A stretch of 64,000 nucleotides of DNA from Mercenaria mercenaria (lineage: Eukaryota; Mollusca; Bivalvia; Venerida; Veneridae): contig NC_069371.1 in NCBI RefSeq assembly GCF_021730395.1, positions 70,400,001 to 70,464,000 on the forward strand, in the 5' to 3' direction. Made by a program: the position numbers and the translations under genes. Below the pieces are notes generated by a model. That model was not told where the DNA came from and made no database searches. It saw only the letters and a program-made list of their open reading frames with translations. Of the stretch, positions 23,701-35,037 are shown piece by piece (the first letter of the stretch is position 1; each line of letters starts with the position of its first letter).

Positions 23701-26063
23701 TCATAAATTTTTTATATAGTTTTACACCAGAAAGACTTGTAAATGTATGTGTTAACGTTTGATGAATAAATGTACAATGTGCTCCTTATATTGCAGGGTG
23801 CACATACACAATAATGATTTCATTCTTGTTTATATCAATCTGTGAAAATAGATTACTATTCATTTATCAAAATGGCATTTATAAAAATATTGACAGCAAA
23901 TGCACTCGGCGCATTAAAAAATCTGTAAAAAGATTCTGTGAAAGCATGGAACACAACCAAACAACATAACATCATCGAGTCTGTTCATGAGAGGTTACCG
24001 TAATGAAATGTACAACGTCCCTTACCCCACCCACCCCCACTCCCCACCCCAGCCCGCTAGCATCGGCTTAAGCTGAATTCTATAAGGGATCAGAAAATTT
24101 AACAGCATTGAGCCCAGCTGCGGGGAGAACTTTTACAGTCGCCACTTGAATCACAAACACTCATAGCCTAGGCTAGATATCTAAACATCGACAACGAATG
24201 GCAAGTGGATACATCAGCAACCTCTTATTGTCGTAAAAGTACATGGTTGAAAACTATAACATTTTGTTCGACAAAACAATTTCATTAGTTTATGAGCAAT
24301 AAGCAATATTGCACAATTAGAAAAAATAACATAGCTTCATAAGCGTTGTAGTGAAACATCTTTTTTCTTATCACTGTTTCAAATAAGCATTTCTACAAGG
24401 AAATAATACTAGATGTTTCAACTAATGTTACTAAAATCGAGTCAGTTTCAGAACCTGAAAACAATCTTGTACGTAACATTTAAAATTTGCATTAAGGTAT
24501 CTGGTGAATGTGATAATTGAATTCTCGTACGTGAATTTAGATATCTGGTTAATTGGACAATTAAAAAAGTCTGTTTGAGCTATTAAAAAGTAAGATTTAA
24601 AGCATAGAAAAAATACACTGTTTAAAATGTTTAACATTTTCTTTGATTTTTTAAAATTTTTATACTGATTTACGAAAAATGACCGTGAAGCATATCATGT
24701 AACTATAAAAATAAAAACAACAAAAAAACAATAACAAAAAACAACAACAACAAAAAACCCAGACAATTAGGAGACACGTCATTATCTAAATTTAAAATGG
24801 GACTTATATTTAGGTACACATGATATAAACATGTCAACGAGGACTTATTCTCTCCCATATGATCAACCAATGTCCAAAGGTGCCGACTATCAGAGCACCA
24901 GCCTCAGGTGATTTTTGCAATTAATCTTTTACTTTTAAATATTCGTACTTTTTGTTAGTGTTGGTGTCTGTCTTGTTGTTGTTGCTATTGTTATTGATGT
25001 TGCTAAATAAGGTTTATTTCACGACACTAGTCTTTGTGCTCTGTCTATGTTATGTACACTTTGGATATAACCTTCACTATTAAATATCAACATTTTACTC
25101 TTTAATACCTACATAATAACAAAAAACGCACTGATTTGGCGGCATCAGGAGCCATGCTCGTCGATTATGAAACTTTTGCCGACGCGTGTTCTACATTACA
25201 ACATTTACTATGGCGTAAGGGACAACAAAACTACTTAAAATCACAATAAACGCCATGTTGATATCAGTATCAGTATATTCGTATTAATACTGACCATTTG
25301 CCAACCTAAATAATAGAATAAAGAAGATTTCCATAACTTTATCATATAAAAAGCATTATCAGTTATAATTTGTTTCATTAAACACATATTACAAAACGTA
25401 CGATCTCAGCTTTGTCAATTTAGCCCATGCAATAATTTACAAATGTATGTATCATTTTCTGATAAGGTCTAATGAGAAAAACTACAAAATTGTTTGAATA
25501 ACACCACGTACAAATTGAAGCTTTAATGTTATCATTGCGGTGATATACTGACGATGACTTAAGGTAATGGACCCGTGATGGCACTCGGCTATTTCCGTAT
25601 TATGTCGGATTATTGTTGTGCGATTCGGCATTCTCCGGACATAAATGAAGCTGAATTCGCACCGGATACTTTCCATAAAAACAAAGAATTCCGAATCGCA
25701 TATGATTAAACTACGTAATTTGCCAATTGTCATAACGTATCTACAACTTTAACGATGCGATAAAAGTCAGTTAGTTTTGTTTACATACTGACAAGTAAAG
25801 GCGTAGGTATTATCGACATTCTATAATACATGGTTACAAAGCGGCAAAATATTGGCAGTTGTTATCACGTAACGCTGAAAAGCAACCATATTGCCTCTTA
25901 TCATTGAATGTTTTATATTTTTATCACAGTGGCAACCGGAAGATCCCGGGGAAATCAAGCCCTTTGGAACATGCGCAGAAACGCTGCCAGAATGGCTCTG
26001 CTGAGAAGTATGAGTCCAAATGATTTGATGACCTTAATACTCTTACAAGAACTCTTCAATTAG
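16034..26063 (+). CDS. Secreted short peptide, isoform B (exons 16034-16100 and 25930-26063)
   Basis: The same signal-peptide exon joins in the same phase to an exon after 'TTTTTATCACAG' (ends 25929). The frame runs 44 residues to TAG at 26061-26063, giving a 66 aa precursor. The mature part is cationic: VATGRSRGNQALW, then NMRRNAARMALLRSM, which can form an amphipathic helix, then SPNDLMTLILLQELFN. It has no cysteine. It aligns without gaps with the isoform A exon: TG, W, M, N, LM, L and FN fall at identical spacings, which supports both exons as real and duplicated. AATAAA at 26429 closes the transcript. The coding GC content is visibly above the flanks. Candidate roles such as host defence or matrix peptide are speculation. 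Confidence 0.62.
17870..17925 (+). mobile_element. 5'-truncated SINE tail
   Basis: 'GTTGAAAAACGGCGTTAAAC' followed by CCAAAAATGAACAAACAAAA matches the 3' end of the SINEs at 29533 and 47050. Only the last 50 bp or so is present. Confidence 0.65.
19323..19462. mobile_element. Small MITE with 15 bp perfect inverted ends
   Basis: TTGAATAAAATCATT at 19323-19337 is the exact reverse complement of AATGATTTTATTCAA at 19448-19462. Pairing continues imperfectly inward (GTTCAGATGC against GCATTTGAAC). It is about 140 bp, non-coding and intronic. Confidence 0.8.
20873..20878 (+). terminator. Possible poly(A) signal (ATTAAA) for isoform A
   Basis: ATTAAA 85 bp after the isoform A stop. An AATAAA also occurs near 21326. 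Either could end the short transcript. Confidence 0.35.
20879..25929. other. Region between the two alternative last exons
   Basis: AT-rich, no recognisable gene on either strand. A C-rich tract (CCCCACCCACCCCCACTCCC) lies at 24022-24045. At 23797-23969 an open frame of 57 codons follows 'TTATATTGCAG' in the phase of the signal-peptide exon, but has no similarity to the two cassettes. Frames at 21244-21636 and 25482-25733 look like chance. Confidence 0.5.
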
Positions 26064-26428
26064 CATTTTGACAGAGGATTCAGCGTCAAAATGACGACAA
26101 AACTCTTATGAATAGACGCTTTTTGGCGCATGCGCCTCAGTATTTCCGGGTTTTATGTAACGTGTGTTGATATTTAAGATTTTATTGACGTGTGTGAGTG
26201 ATTCTATATAATTTTAGAGCTTTATGTATAGAAGAACACGTATTTTTATACGCATCCTGCAGTCATAATGTTTTGAACAAATATTTCTTTATTTCTAGTT
26301 ATAGTAAAGACCTTCCCCAATTCATTTGAAACTGAGGATTATTTTGTTGTTTCGAAAATATCAAACTTCCTTTTCTTCATTGAGTATCGAGTGTATTGGT
26401 GACTGTGTATTATACCCGACGTATATGA

Positions 26429-26434
26429 AATAAA
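26429..26434 (+). terminator. Poly(A) signal of the secreted-peptide gene (isoform B)
   Basis: AATAAA in 'GTATATGAAATAAAGCAG', 366 bp after the isoform B stop and about 95 bp before the start of the next repeat element. Confidence 0.6.
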
Positions 26435-26528
26435 GCAGAAAGCAGAAAGTCGAGTGTTTTATATTTATTCAACTTCGTGGTATATTGTGGCTCTTTGAGT
26501 CCTGTTGTTATCTCCTGTCTGGAGGAAC

Positions 26529-28015
26529 TTTTTAGCTCACCTGAATTTTGTTCAGGTTGAGCTATTTGTATACGTGCATGGTCCATCGTCCTGCGTCCTG
26601 TGTCAACATTTTGACTTAAACATCTACTCTGAAACTACTAGTCAGAACTACACCAAACATGGTCAGTAGCATCCTGACATAGGCCGCTATATACATCAAG
26701 TTTGTTCAAATGGTTTTCCTTGGCCCCTTTTAGGGCTATCAGAGCTAAACACAGAACATAACTTTAAGCTTTCAAACTTGGTTAATTTAAGTTCCTTTCC
26801 AAATTATGATCAAATGGAGACACTTGTCCTCTTTAACGGGGCCCGCTAGTGCTGAAAAAGCTTTATACGGCTTCTTCGCATTAAGTGCTTGATGGATCTT
26901 CCTCAAACTTGGTATGTATTATTATTACTATAAAGTCATATGCCATACTGGTTCAACTGGGGACACTTGGCCTTTTTAGCGACAACTAGAGCTAAAAAAG
27001 AAATAACTAACGACTTCTTCTCATGAATCGCTTAATGGATCTTTATCAAATTTGGTCTGTAGCATCATTTTAAAATCTTCTCTAATTTATTTAAATTGGA
27101 GCACTTGACCTCTTTTAGGGGCAACTCGAGCTATAATTAGAATTTCCTTTAAACAATTTCTTCACATGAATCCTTTGATAGATCTTCATCAAACTTGGTC
27201 TATAGTACCATTAAAAGGTCTTATAAAATTTGTTCGTCCGTAGACACTTGGCCGCTTTTAAAGACCACTAGAGCGAAATAGGATTACCTTTAAACGATTT
27301 CTTCTGATGAACCAGTAGATGGATATTCAACAAACTTGGTCTGAAGCATCATTGTAAAGACCGTCTTATTCTGTTCAGATGGGATGCTTGTCACTTTTGG
27401 GGATCCCTATAGCTAATTTGAAATACCGACTTCTTCTTATGAACCACTAGATGGATCTTCATTAAACTAGATTTGTAGCATTACTGTGAACTCCTCACAC
27501 GAGGGCGTTTTAGCCTTTTAGGGGTCGCTAGAGATAAAAATAGAAAATCCTCCAGAAGACTTCTGATGATGAACTGCTGGCTTGACATTCATAAAACTTA
27601 GAATGTTGCATTATTGAAAGGCCTTCTCCCAGTTTTCCAAAAATGTTCGAATGTGGACATTATGCCCCTTTTAGGGGACACTAGAGCTAGAAATAGAAAA
27701 ATGCGTATAAATGACTACTGTTCGTGAACCACTTGATGGATCGTCATCACACTTGGTCTGAAGCATGATTGAAATTATTCCAATTGGTCCCTCTTAAACG
27801 ACACTAGCGCTAAAATAGAAAACCATTTAAACATCGTCTTATCGTCAAATATGTTCTAATATTTACGTTTATGTTTGGCTGTCACAGTAAAATATAGAAA
27901 ACAACCTTCAAATTACATTTATGTCAATGGACTGCTCAGCAACTTCGTCAGAAGAAAAGTCAGATGGTCAATGTCCTCTTCATGTGAACGTCTCGGGCCC
28001 ATTTGGACCTCTTGT
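26529..28015 (-). mobile_element. Tandem-core element (terminal-hairpin type), minus strand
   Basis: On the plus strand it begins TTTTTAGCTCACCTGAA with hairpin partner TTCAGGTTGAGCT, and ends near 28015 in 'GGACCTCTTGT'. Read on the minus strand this is ACAAGAGGTCC...GAGCTAAAAA, the same end layout as the element at 57366-59266. The core is about nine diverged units of ~135 bp, each with 'GATGGATCTTCATCAAACTT' and 'TTTTAGGGGCnACTAGAGCT' blocks. No protein is encoded. It may be Helitron/Helentron-associated; that is inference from the hairpin-plus-tandem layout. Confidence 0.75.
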
Positions 28016-28034
28016 CTGTGTTTAATGGCTTTTA

Positions 28035-29250
28035 TAGCGGCCGTAAAAAGTTTTCCTGTACTTTCAATCAGAACTGGTATATTTTGATCTCTTCAGATCG
28101 TTCAGCACGACATTTATGCTGTGTTAGTGTATTGTTACATTTTTCAGCTTCAACATTTCGGCTTGGATGGTTCCAATACTCCGGCTGTAATAGCTTTGGG
28201 TATTATTTAATCACCTCTTTGCTATGTTTTCTGCTGTTTAATTTTAGTTTTTGGCAGTGTCTGTGATATGAAAACTCTGTAACATCAGATCCCCTCTGTA
28301 AAATTCTGCCAATTGTTATCTCGTTAAGAGCAAACCCTTTATTTTAACAGGGAACCATACGCCATTTTTGATGGAATTGCACCCTCTGTATCATTGAAGG
28401 TTCCATGTACATCGCCGTATGAATACACTTGCGGGTGTCCGGTACTTGAAACATGTGTAAATGTTGAGTTATGCTCAACCAGGGGCTAGAGGGCGTGGAT
28501 GGTACCTTGCATTTCCACTTCCATCTATGAACAGGTTCAGTCAAACCGAGCCTGCAACATCGTAATTTATGTCGTGTTGGGCAATCTGAGGTTTTTCACT
28601 TTTTCGATTTTCTTTTTACAGCAGCGTTGTATATGCTGTGTGGCGGCCGTAAAAGCCTCCTCGTACTTCTGAAATCAGAGCTGTTATATTTTTTATCTCT
28701 TCAGATCGTTCAACACGACGTTTATATTGTGTTAGTGTACTGTTTCATTTTTCAGCTTCACATTTCGGTTTGGATGGTTCTAATACTCTGGCTTTATTAG
28801 CTTTGGGTATTGTTTAATCACCCCTAAGCTATATAGACTGCTTTAATGTTTTTGTTTTTTGTTTTTGCAGTTTCTGTGATATGCAGGCTCAATAACCTCA
28901 GATCCCCTCTCTAAATTCCAGTTTGATAAGTTATACCCATTCTTATCTCGTTTAGGGCAAACCAATTATTTTAACCGGGGACCATACGCCGTTTTTAATG
29001 GAATCGCACTTTCTGTATCATTGATGGTTCCATATACACCGCCGTATGAGTACACCTGCTAGTGTCTCTATATTTTATATCGGTACTTGGAACATACGTA
29101 AATGTCGAGTTCTGCTCAACCCGGGGCTAGAGAGCGTCGACGGTAGCTTGCATTTCAACTACCATCCATGAACAGGCTCAATCAAACCGAGCCTGCAACA
29201 TTTTCATTTTCGTCGTGATGGGCGACCTGTGGTTTTCCACTTTTTCTACT
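28035..29250. repeat. Direct tandem duplication of a ~600 bp repeat
   Basis: Copy 1 is about 28035-28613 and copy 2 about 28641-29250, same orientation. Shared blocks in order: 'GCGGCCGTAAAA', 'ATCTCTTCAGATCGTTCA', 'TTTCGGyTTGGATGGTTC', 'ATAGCTTTGGGTATT', 'GGrACCATACGCC' and 'AACCGAGCCTGCAACAT'. Not coding. It directly abuts the tandem-core element. Confidence 0.8.
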
Positions 29251-29532
29251 GTGTATCCCTCTTGATTTTAGAAACGATTATTTTTTAGAAACTGAAAAAT
29301 ATCAGAATGATTTTTATTGAGAAGAAGCCTGATAAGACAGTAAATGTCATCATTCCTTTAAATATATTAAAATACATTCTATTCTATTCATTTATGGTTG
29401 ATTGGATTATGAATCTGCTTTAAATAGTGGTTATTTTGTAAATGTTTCATGAATATACTTAAATAAAATATGTTCAAACTGATTTAGGTTTTTATTTTGA
29501 AAAACAAAATAGGTGAATTGCACTTACTTCTA

Positions 29533-29825
29533 GCCCGCCCGCTTAGCTCAGTAGGGAGAGCGTTGGTCTGCGAATCGCGGAGTCGCGAGTTCGATCCCCA
29601 GGCGGGGCGTATGTTCTCCTGGGCGATTTGATAAAAGACATTGTGTCTGAAATCATTCGTCCTCCACCTCTGATAATTCATGTGGGGAAGTTTGCAGTTA
29701 CTTGCGGAGAACAGGTTTGTACTGGTATAGAATGCAGGAACACTGGTTAGGTTAACTGCCCGCCATTACATGACTGAAATACTGTTGAAAAACGGCGTTA
29801 ACCTCTCCCCCCACCCCCCAAAAAT
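29533..29825 (+). mobile_element. tRNA-derived SINE, near full length
   Basis: The head is still close to a tRNA: 'CTTAGCTCAGTAGGGAGAGC' carries the A box and 'GAGTTCGATCCCC' the B box, with acceptor-like arms GCCCGCC and GGCGGGGC. The body has 'CATTGTGTCTGAAATCATTC' and 'CTTGCGGAGAACAGGTTTGT', and the tail 'TTGAAAAACGGCGTTAACC' precedes a C/A-rich end. Same family as 47050-47317. It is not counted as a functional tRNA gene because the body is fused directly and the anticodon arm does not fold cleanly. Confidence 0.9.
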
Positions 29826-31170
29826 ACAACAACTAATCTTCAGTTTCTAGGTGATACAATAACGAAACGTTCTTGTGTTCTACGATACATCCTTCCATTA
29901 AATCAAGCTAACTGATCGTATAGGCATTTACCTCTAACATTACGCATTAAAAAGACTAAACAGGCAGGCAAACAACATTTATCATTGCAATAAAAATGTA
30001 TAAAGATTTTTTAATTAAATAGAAACATGACGTACTCTTCAATTTAGCAAATGAAAACATGTTTTGAAAACCACTTTTCAAATCGCTTTAGAATCTATAT
30101 GATACTAACATTAAAAATACAAAACGAGGAAATATGAGAACAAAACAAACTCTTCCTGGTAATTTGTATTCAACATAACAAGATATGAATTGTATTTCTA
30201 TTCAATTACGAATCGGTTCAATTGAAAACAAACCTATGATAATAACTTTATACTGATATTTGAACAAAACTATATAAGTATTGAACAATTAACATTTGGA
30301 ATATGAAATCGTTATTGTGATGACTTTTGACTTGTACGATATCTGTATCAATAAACACTTGCAATAACTAGCACTGTCACAATAGGCTGATTAATTGAGC
30401 GCCCACAATTTGTCATTTAGCTGAAAATTTGTAGGAACTATGGAGATTATGGCAGAAATGGAAGTAGATAAACTCTATCAGGAAACAATATTATTGCATA
30501 TATTAATGTCTTTCTTATTCAGTCACGGCGTAAGACGGTATACAAGTTAAACTCAGTAGGAAGAAAAATCTAATTAATAAAACATCTCAGTAAAGTATAA
30601 AACATGTTGTTATAACGATGAGTATTGTGCTCAAGTCTTAATAAACCATATGTTCTGTTCTGTTCTGTTCTGTTAAAATATAAAATATCTTAGTTAACTA
30701 CACGTGCAGTCACTGCACGTGTAGTCGGGTCTTAATGTAAAATGTATATACAATATACTATTAAAATGTCCTATTTTATATATATATCTGTAATCTAGGT
30801 TGAATCACCACACTGTCCAAGTAATGGATGATTGATCTCATATTTGAACACTAAGATCACTGCCCTGTCACTTACCTTTCGTACTCGTGTTCTTGCATTT
30901 TATAAAACTGATTGAATATTACAAAATATGCTACATATGAATGTTGAATATAATACAAAAGGCGATATTGGAATACATGCTATAATGATAGGAAAACAAT
31001 TCGACCTCATGTACAAGTAATTGTCTGTAGGAGATACCATTTTCTATATCAAACTAAATGGTGCCTAAATTTTGTTTGGCGGGTTTGTAATAATTAAACT
31101 TTAAAGATAAAATGTAGTTCGAAAATTTTGTATGAGTTTTCTATTTTAAGTGGTACAAAAGGATCCAAAC
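29826..31170. other. No gene seen
   Basis: AT-rich. A short TTCTG microsatellite at about 30655-30676, after 'AAGTCTTAATAAACCATATG', looks like the 3' tail of a decayed retroposon. A perfect hairpin 'CTACACGTGCAGTCACTGCA' continuing into CGTGTAG lies at about 30700-30725. Confidence 0.5.
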
Positions 31171-31171
31171 T

Positions 31172-31405
31172 TTATAAGATCCCGTTTCCGATCAATATGT
31201 TTTGACCGTATTTAGGTGCGCAGACTGTTGTGCACATGGTATGTTTTTCCGCGACGTTCAAGCTTCCATGATGATAAACATCGTAACAAGCCCGTATCGA
31301 CTTGGGATTCAGCCAGTGATATGATTCTTTCATGTTGGCAAAATGGTTGATGGAAGGTTGACAGATGTTCATAAATGCTTCGACACCGCCCTTAGAGGTT
31401 TTCTA
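31172..31405 (-). other. Unrecognised GC-richer open frame
   Basis: On the minus strand a frame of about 75 codons ends ...'PKYGQNILIGNGIL' before TAA. It includes 'MKESYHWLNPKSIRACYDVY' and 'EKHTMCTTVCAPKYG'. Its base composition is clearly richer in GC than the flanks, which hints at a coding origin. There is no convincing acceptor (upstream 'GGAAAATCTAG' is poor) and no family I recognise. It may be a stranded exon or gene fragment. Confidence 0.2.
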
Positions 31406-31792
31406 GATTTTCCTTCACCATTTAAGCAGTTATGTCATACGCTGCTGGTGCTTCTTATAAGCCGACAAATATATTAACTTCTTCTTCTTGGTTTTTATTT
31501 GGCTTGAAATAAAATGTCAATCATTTTTTGAAAAAAAGTTTGACAAATGATGCTATAAGAAATTGAAAGTCTAGGAAATTTATTGTTACTGTCTTCATGA
31601 AATACTAAAACATACATGCAAAGATTGACCTGTATGTAGTTCAAAATTTTCCTTGCATGTAATGTTGTAATTTTTCTGTTATTTATGATCATAGTTTGTC
31701 TGCAAAAACAAAAAAATAATTGGTTGCTGCTGTTGATGATAAAGTATGAGTATCTAAAGGAAAACGCTGTAAAATATATGCAAAATTACAAA

Positions 31793-32873
31793 TACGAGGG
31801 TTGATCCAGAAGTAACGTCACTGTGTTCATTGCGCATTTATTCATTGAAATTATATCCTGATGAAGGCTAGTTCAGTTAAAGTTAAATATTATTTCCTAG
31901 TTTTGTTTCATTTTAATTACACAGAACGTCAAAATTCATCCCTGATGACATTTCGTCGCACGCAAAATAGCATTTTTTGTCACAAATAAAACAAAAACAA
32001 CCAAACAAAGACCATCGTACATTGACATCAAAATTACTAACCTAGTCATATGAAAGCATAGTACAATGATGTGAAGTTAGGTCTTACAACAATCTACCAT
32101 GAAAACTATAGTGGCGTCCTTATATATATTATTTATTTTATTCAAGTCTCATCAGCATACATAGATAAAATCACTGTACATATTTGTATTACATATACAT
32201 GTAATATCTTAAAACATATTTAATGCTGCCACTCAATACTGAGTTACTTGACACTATATATCATGATTGATACAAATTATATCAGAGATTATATCATATA
32301 AAACAAACTCCACATTATATTGCACTTATAAAAACCCATATTGCATGCTATCACAAAAGGGTTATTACTATTATATTAAAGGATAAACATATACCCTCAA
32401 TTCAATCCCCTATGTGATATTTACATCTACTATTGTAATCTAAATCTACACATAGCTCTCTATTTGATATATTTTACATAATTAAAACTTGAATCCATTT
32501 CGCTAATCTTTTGTAGATAAAAACTGCCATAAAATTTAGCTTAAAATACTGAAAACGCAAATATATGTTAAAGTTCGCTATTTAGTGTCATTTGACCTAT
32601 AATTGTGTCGGTTTGACGTTAAACCCAACAAATAGTTCTAGGGTTGTTAACGCTTAGTAACAAAATATTCTGATGTCAATAACGTCAGTGGCGTGCAGCA
32701 ATCATTTTTGCAATGCAATCTGTGCATGTCGCTATCTCGATAAGAAAGTAATATTTTTATGATAGTTTTAAAAGGTATTGCAAGTAGAGAGAGGTACTAT
32801 GGGGTGTTGTTTTCCTTTCATAATACAACTTTTTTTATGACTTCATTGACATCACCTTTGGATCAACCCTCAT
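31793..32873. mobile_element. Mariner-like non-coding element with ~26 bp inverted ends
   Basis: The left end CGAGGGTTGATCCAGAAGTA (31795 onward) pairs with the right end, whose complement begins TGAGGGTTGATCCAAAGGTG (from 32872). About 21 of 26 positions match. A TA precedes the left end, and TG, probably a decayed TA, follows the right. The 1.08 kb interior is AT-rich without a transposase frame and contains a SINE tail at 32575-32636. The 'gaGGGTTGATCCAGAAGTA' end is the type I associate with mariner elements. Confidence 0.65.
32575..32636 (+). mobile_element. SINE 3' tail nested in the mariner-like element
   Basis: 'TGACCTATAATTGTGTCGGT' and 'GACGTTAAACCCAACAAA' match the 3' ends of the Ser-type SINEs near 9890 and 11195. 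Only the 3' end is recognisable. Confidence 0.65.
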
Positions 32874-33120
32874 GCTTCTGACAGAAATAGCATTGTGTGG
32901 GGATAATTGAAAAAAAAAAACCCGCTACATTCCAGTACATTTTTACTGGGGATAATGCAATAATTGTGTCTAAGTTGCAGCTATGTCAAAACCATTGCTC
33001 TTTATAGACAGCAAAACTGCACATTGTATTTCTCAGGTAAATTGCGTAATATCTTTTGATCTTGCAAAACGATAATAAGCAAAACCTTTGATGTAGCCGT
33101 TATCTAGTCGAAAGTAGCCA

Positions 33121-33763
33121 GTATAAGGTGGCAGGGGAGTGCAGATTTGCGAATTCCACATTGACGTGTGGGTACCAGTGTTGAAATATCCATAGAAATC
33201 TCGTTTTTGCTTATTTTTCTTTGAAACTACTATGGACTATTGCAGATACTATAGACTACATAAAGACGACTCTCCGGTCCTATGCACCTGTCGCTTTCCA
33301 TGCCAGATGTAGTGAAAATTGGCCAAATCACCCAAATTTTATAGACCAAAATTAGCCTAACCGGGCCTCACTTTGAACTCTGCCATTCATCCATTTTGTA
33401 TTTTTAATCCAATTTCGTAGCATATATGTATAGTGCGACATAGATGCATACCAGGTGGTGTGGAATGGTCTCCCAACCACCACGTTTATTTTCCCTAATT
33501 TTTCACTTGAATAAAAAAGTGGATGGATAACACCGAGCGTCTGGTCGACTTTTGTTCTGATGTTATGTTTTAGCCTCAACCGGAAGTACGAGTAGGAATT
33601 TTAAACACCGCCATGTAAATCATTAAACGTTCCTCATTCCCAGATATATTAAGAATTAATAATGATAAATAACCATTAAGATAGATATGCTTTATATCTA
33701 CCATGTCCTGTTTTATACAGAAAATCGACCGGGCCAAATTACGAAACCGCCCTGCACCTTAAG
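33121..33763. mobile_element. TIR element, copy 1 (~640 bp)
   Basis: Ends read 'AAGGTGGCAGGGG' on the left and 'CCCTGCACCTTAAG' on the right, forming inverted ends. Interior blocks 'GAATTCCACATTGACGTGTG', 'CCAGATGTAGTGAAAATTGG', 'CTCAACCGGAAGTACG' and 'AAAATCGACCGGG' recur in the same order in copy 2 at 34396. The 75-codon minus-strand frame here is not conserved in copy 2. Confidence 0.85.
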
Positions 33764-34395
33764 TTTTTAAGATGTTTAGTTAAAATAATAATGTAACCTT
33801 CTGAATCCTAAGAACTTTTAGTGTATCAACTGAAAAAAGTGTTGCCGTACCTTGCAAGATAGCCGTTGAATAAGCCAACAAAGTGCCCACCCCTCACGCA
33901 AAAATCAGCCAAATTTGCATTCTGAATCAAAGTAACCCGAAAAACTATTACTGCCTTTAAGTTAATTTCACATGATTTACATTTTAAGCCTTTCAATGTT
34001 AAACCATGTCTTTTAACTCATTTTGTATACAAATGCAAGATACCATACTTATCCTATCGGGACACCCTTTAAGGCCACCCATCCATCCTTTGGGGCCACC
34101 CCAGCAACTATATAGCTTAATGGCATTGCTAGATATAGACACATGTGTTGCTTTAAACAAAATGGCATGAATAGTCATTATCTACACTAATTTCATTCTT
34201 TTGCCGTTTTAATGATAGAATCCTACTGGCTGGGTCCTTAGGGTTCATTATTATATGGCCACTACTGCATTTTGGGACTCGCTGGCGAATTAGTACTCAG
34301 AAATGAATAAAACCACTATAGGTTACAGTTCATTCCGTATGGGTTTAAATACATCAAAAAGTCAATATTTGAGTGGTTTGAAATTTGTCTATTTC

Positions 34396-35037
34396 CTTAA
34401 GGTGGCAGGGAGTGCAGAATTGCGAATTCCACATTGACGTGTGGTACCAGTGTTGAAATATCCATAGAAATCTGTTTTTGCTTATTTTTCTTTGAAAACT
34501 ACTATGGAATTGCAGATACTTAGACTACATAAAGACATCTCGGTCCTATGCACCTGTCGATTTCCATGCCAGATGTAGTGAAAATTGGCCAAATCACCAA
34601 ATTTATAGACCAAATTAGCCTAACCGGGCCTCACTTTGAACTCTGCCATTCATCCATTTTGTATTTTTAAATCCAATTTCGTAGCATATATGTATAGTGC
34701 GAACATAGATGCATACCCAGGTGGTGTGGAATGTGTCCCCAACCACCACTTTATTTCCCTAATTTTCACTTGAAAAAAAGTGGATGGATAACAGCCGAGC
34801 GTCTGGTCGACTTTTGTTCTGATGTTTATGTTTTAGCCTCAACCGGAAGTACGGAGCTAGGAATTTTAAAACACCCGCCATGTAGAATCATTAACCGTTC
34901 CTCATTCCCCAGATATATTAAAGAATTAATAATGATAAATAACCAGTAAGATAGATATGCCTTTATATCTACCCTGTCCTGTTTATACAGAAAATCGACC
35001 GGGGCCAAATTACGAAACCGCTCCCCTGCCACCTAAG
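34396..35037. mobile_element. TIR element, copy 2 (~640 bp), same orientation
   Basis: Ends 'CTTAAGGTGGCAGGG' and 'CCCCTGCCACCTAAG'. It aligns with copy 1 along its whole length. The differences are mainly gains or losses of single bases, often in homopolymers (GGGG/GGG, AAAA/AAA, GTGGG/GTGG), with few substitutions. About 630 bp of unrelated sequence separates the copies. Confidence 0.85.

Noticed and set aside
29537-29610. A functional tRNA gene
   Set aside because: The A and B boxes are good, but the anticodon arm does not give a clean 7-base loop and the sequence runs straight into a SINE body also found at 47050.
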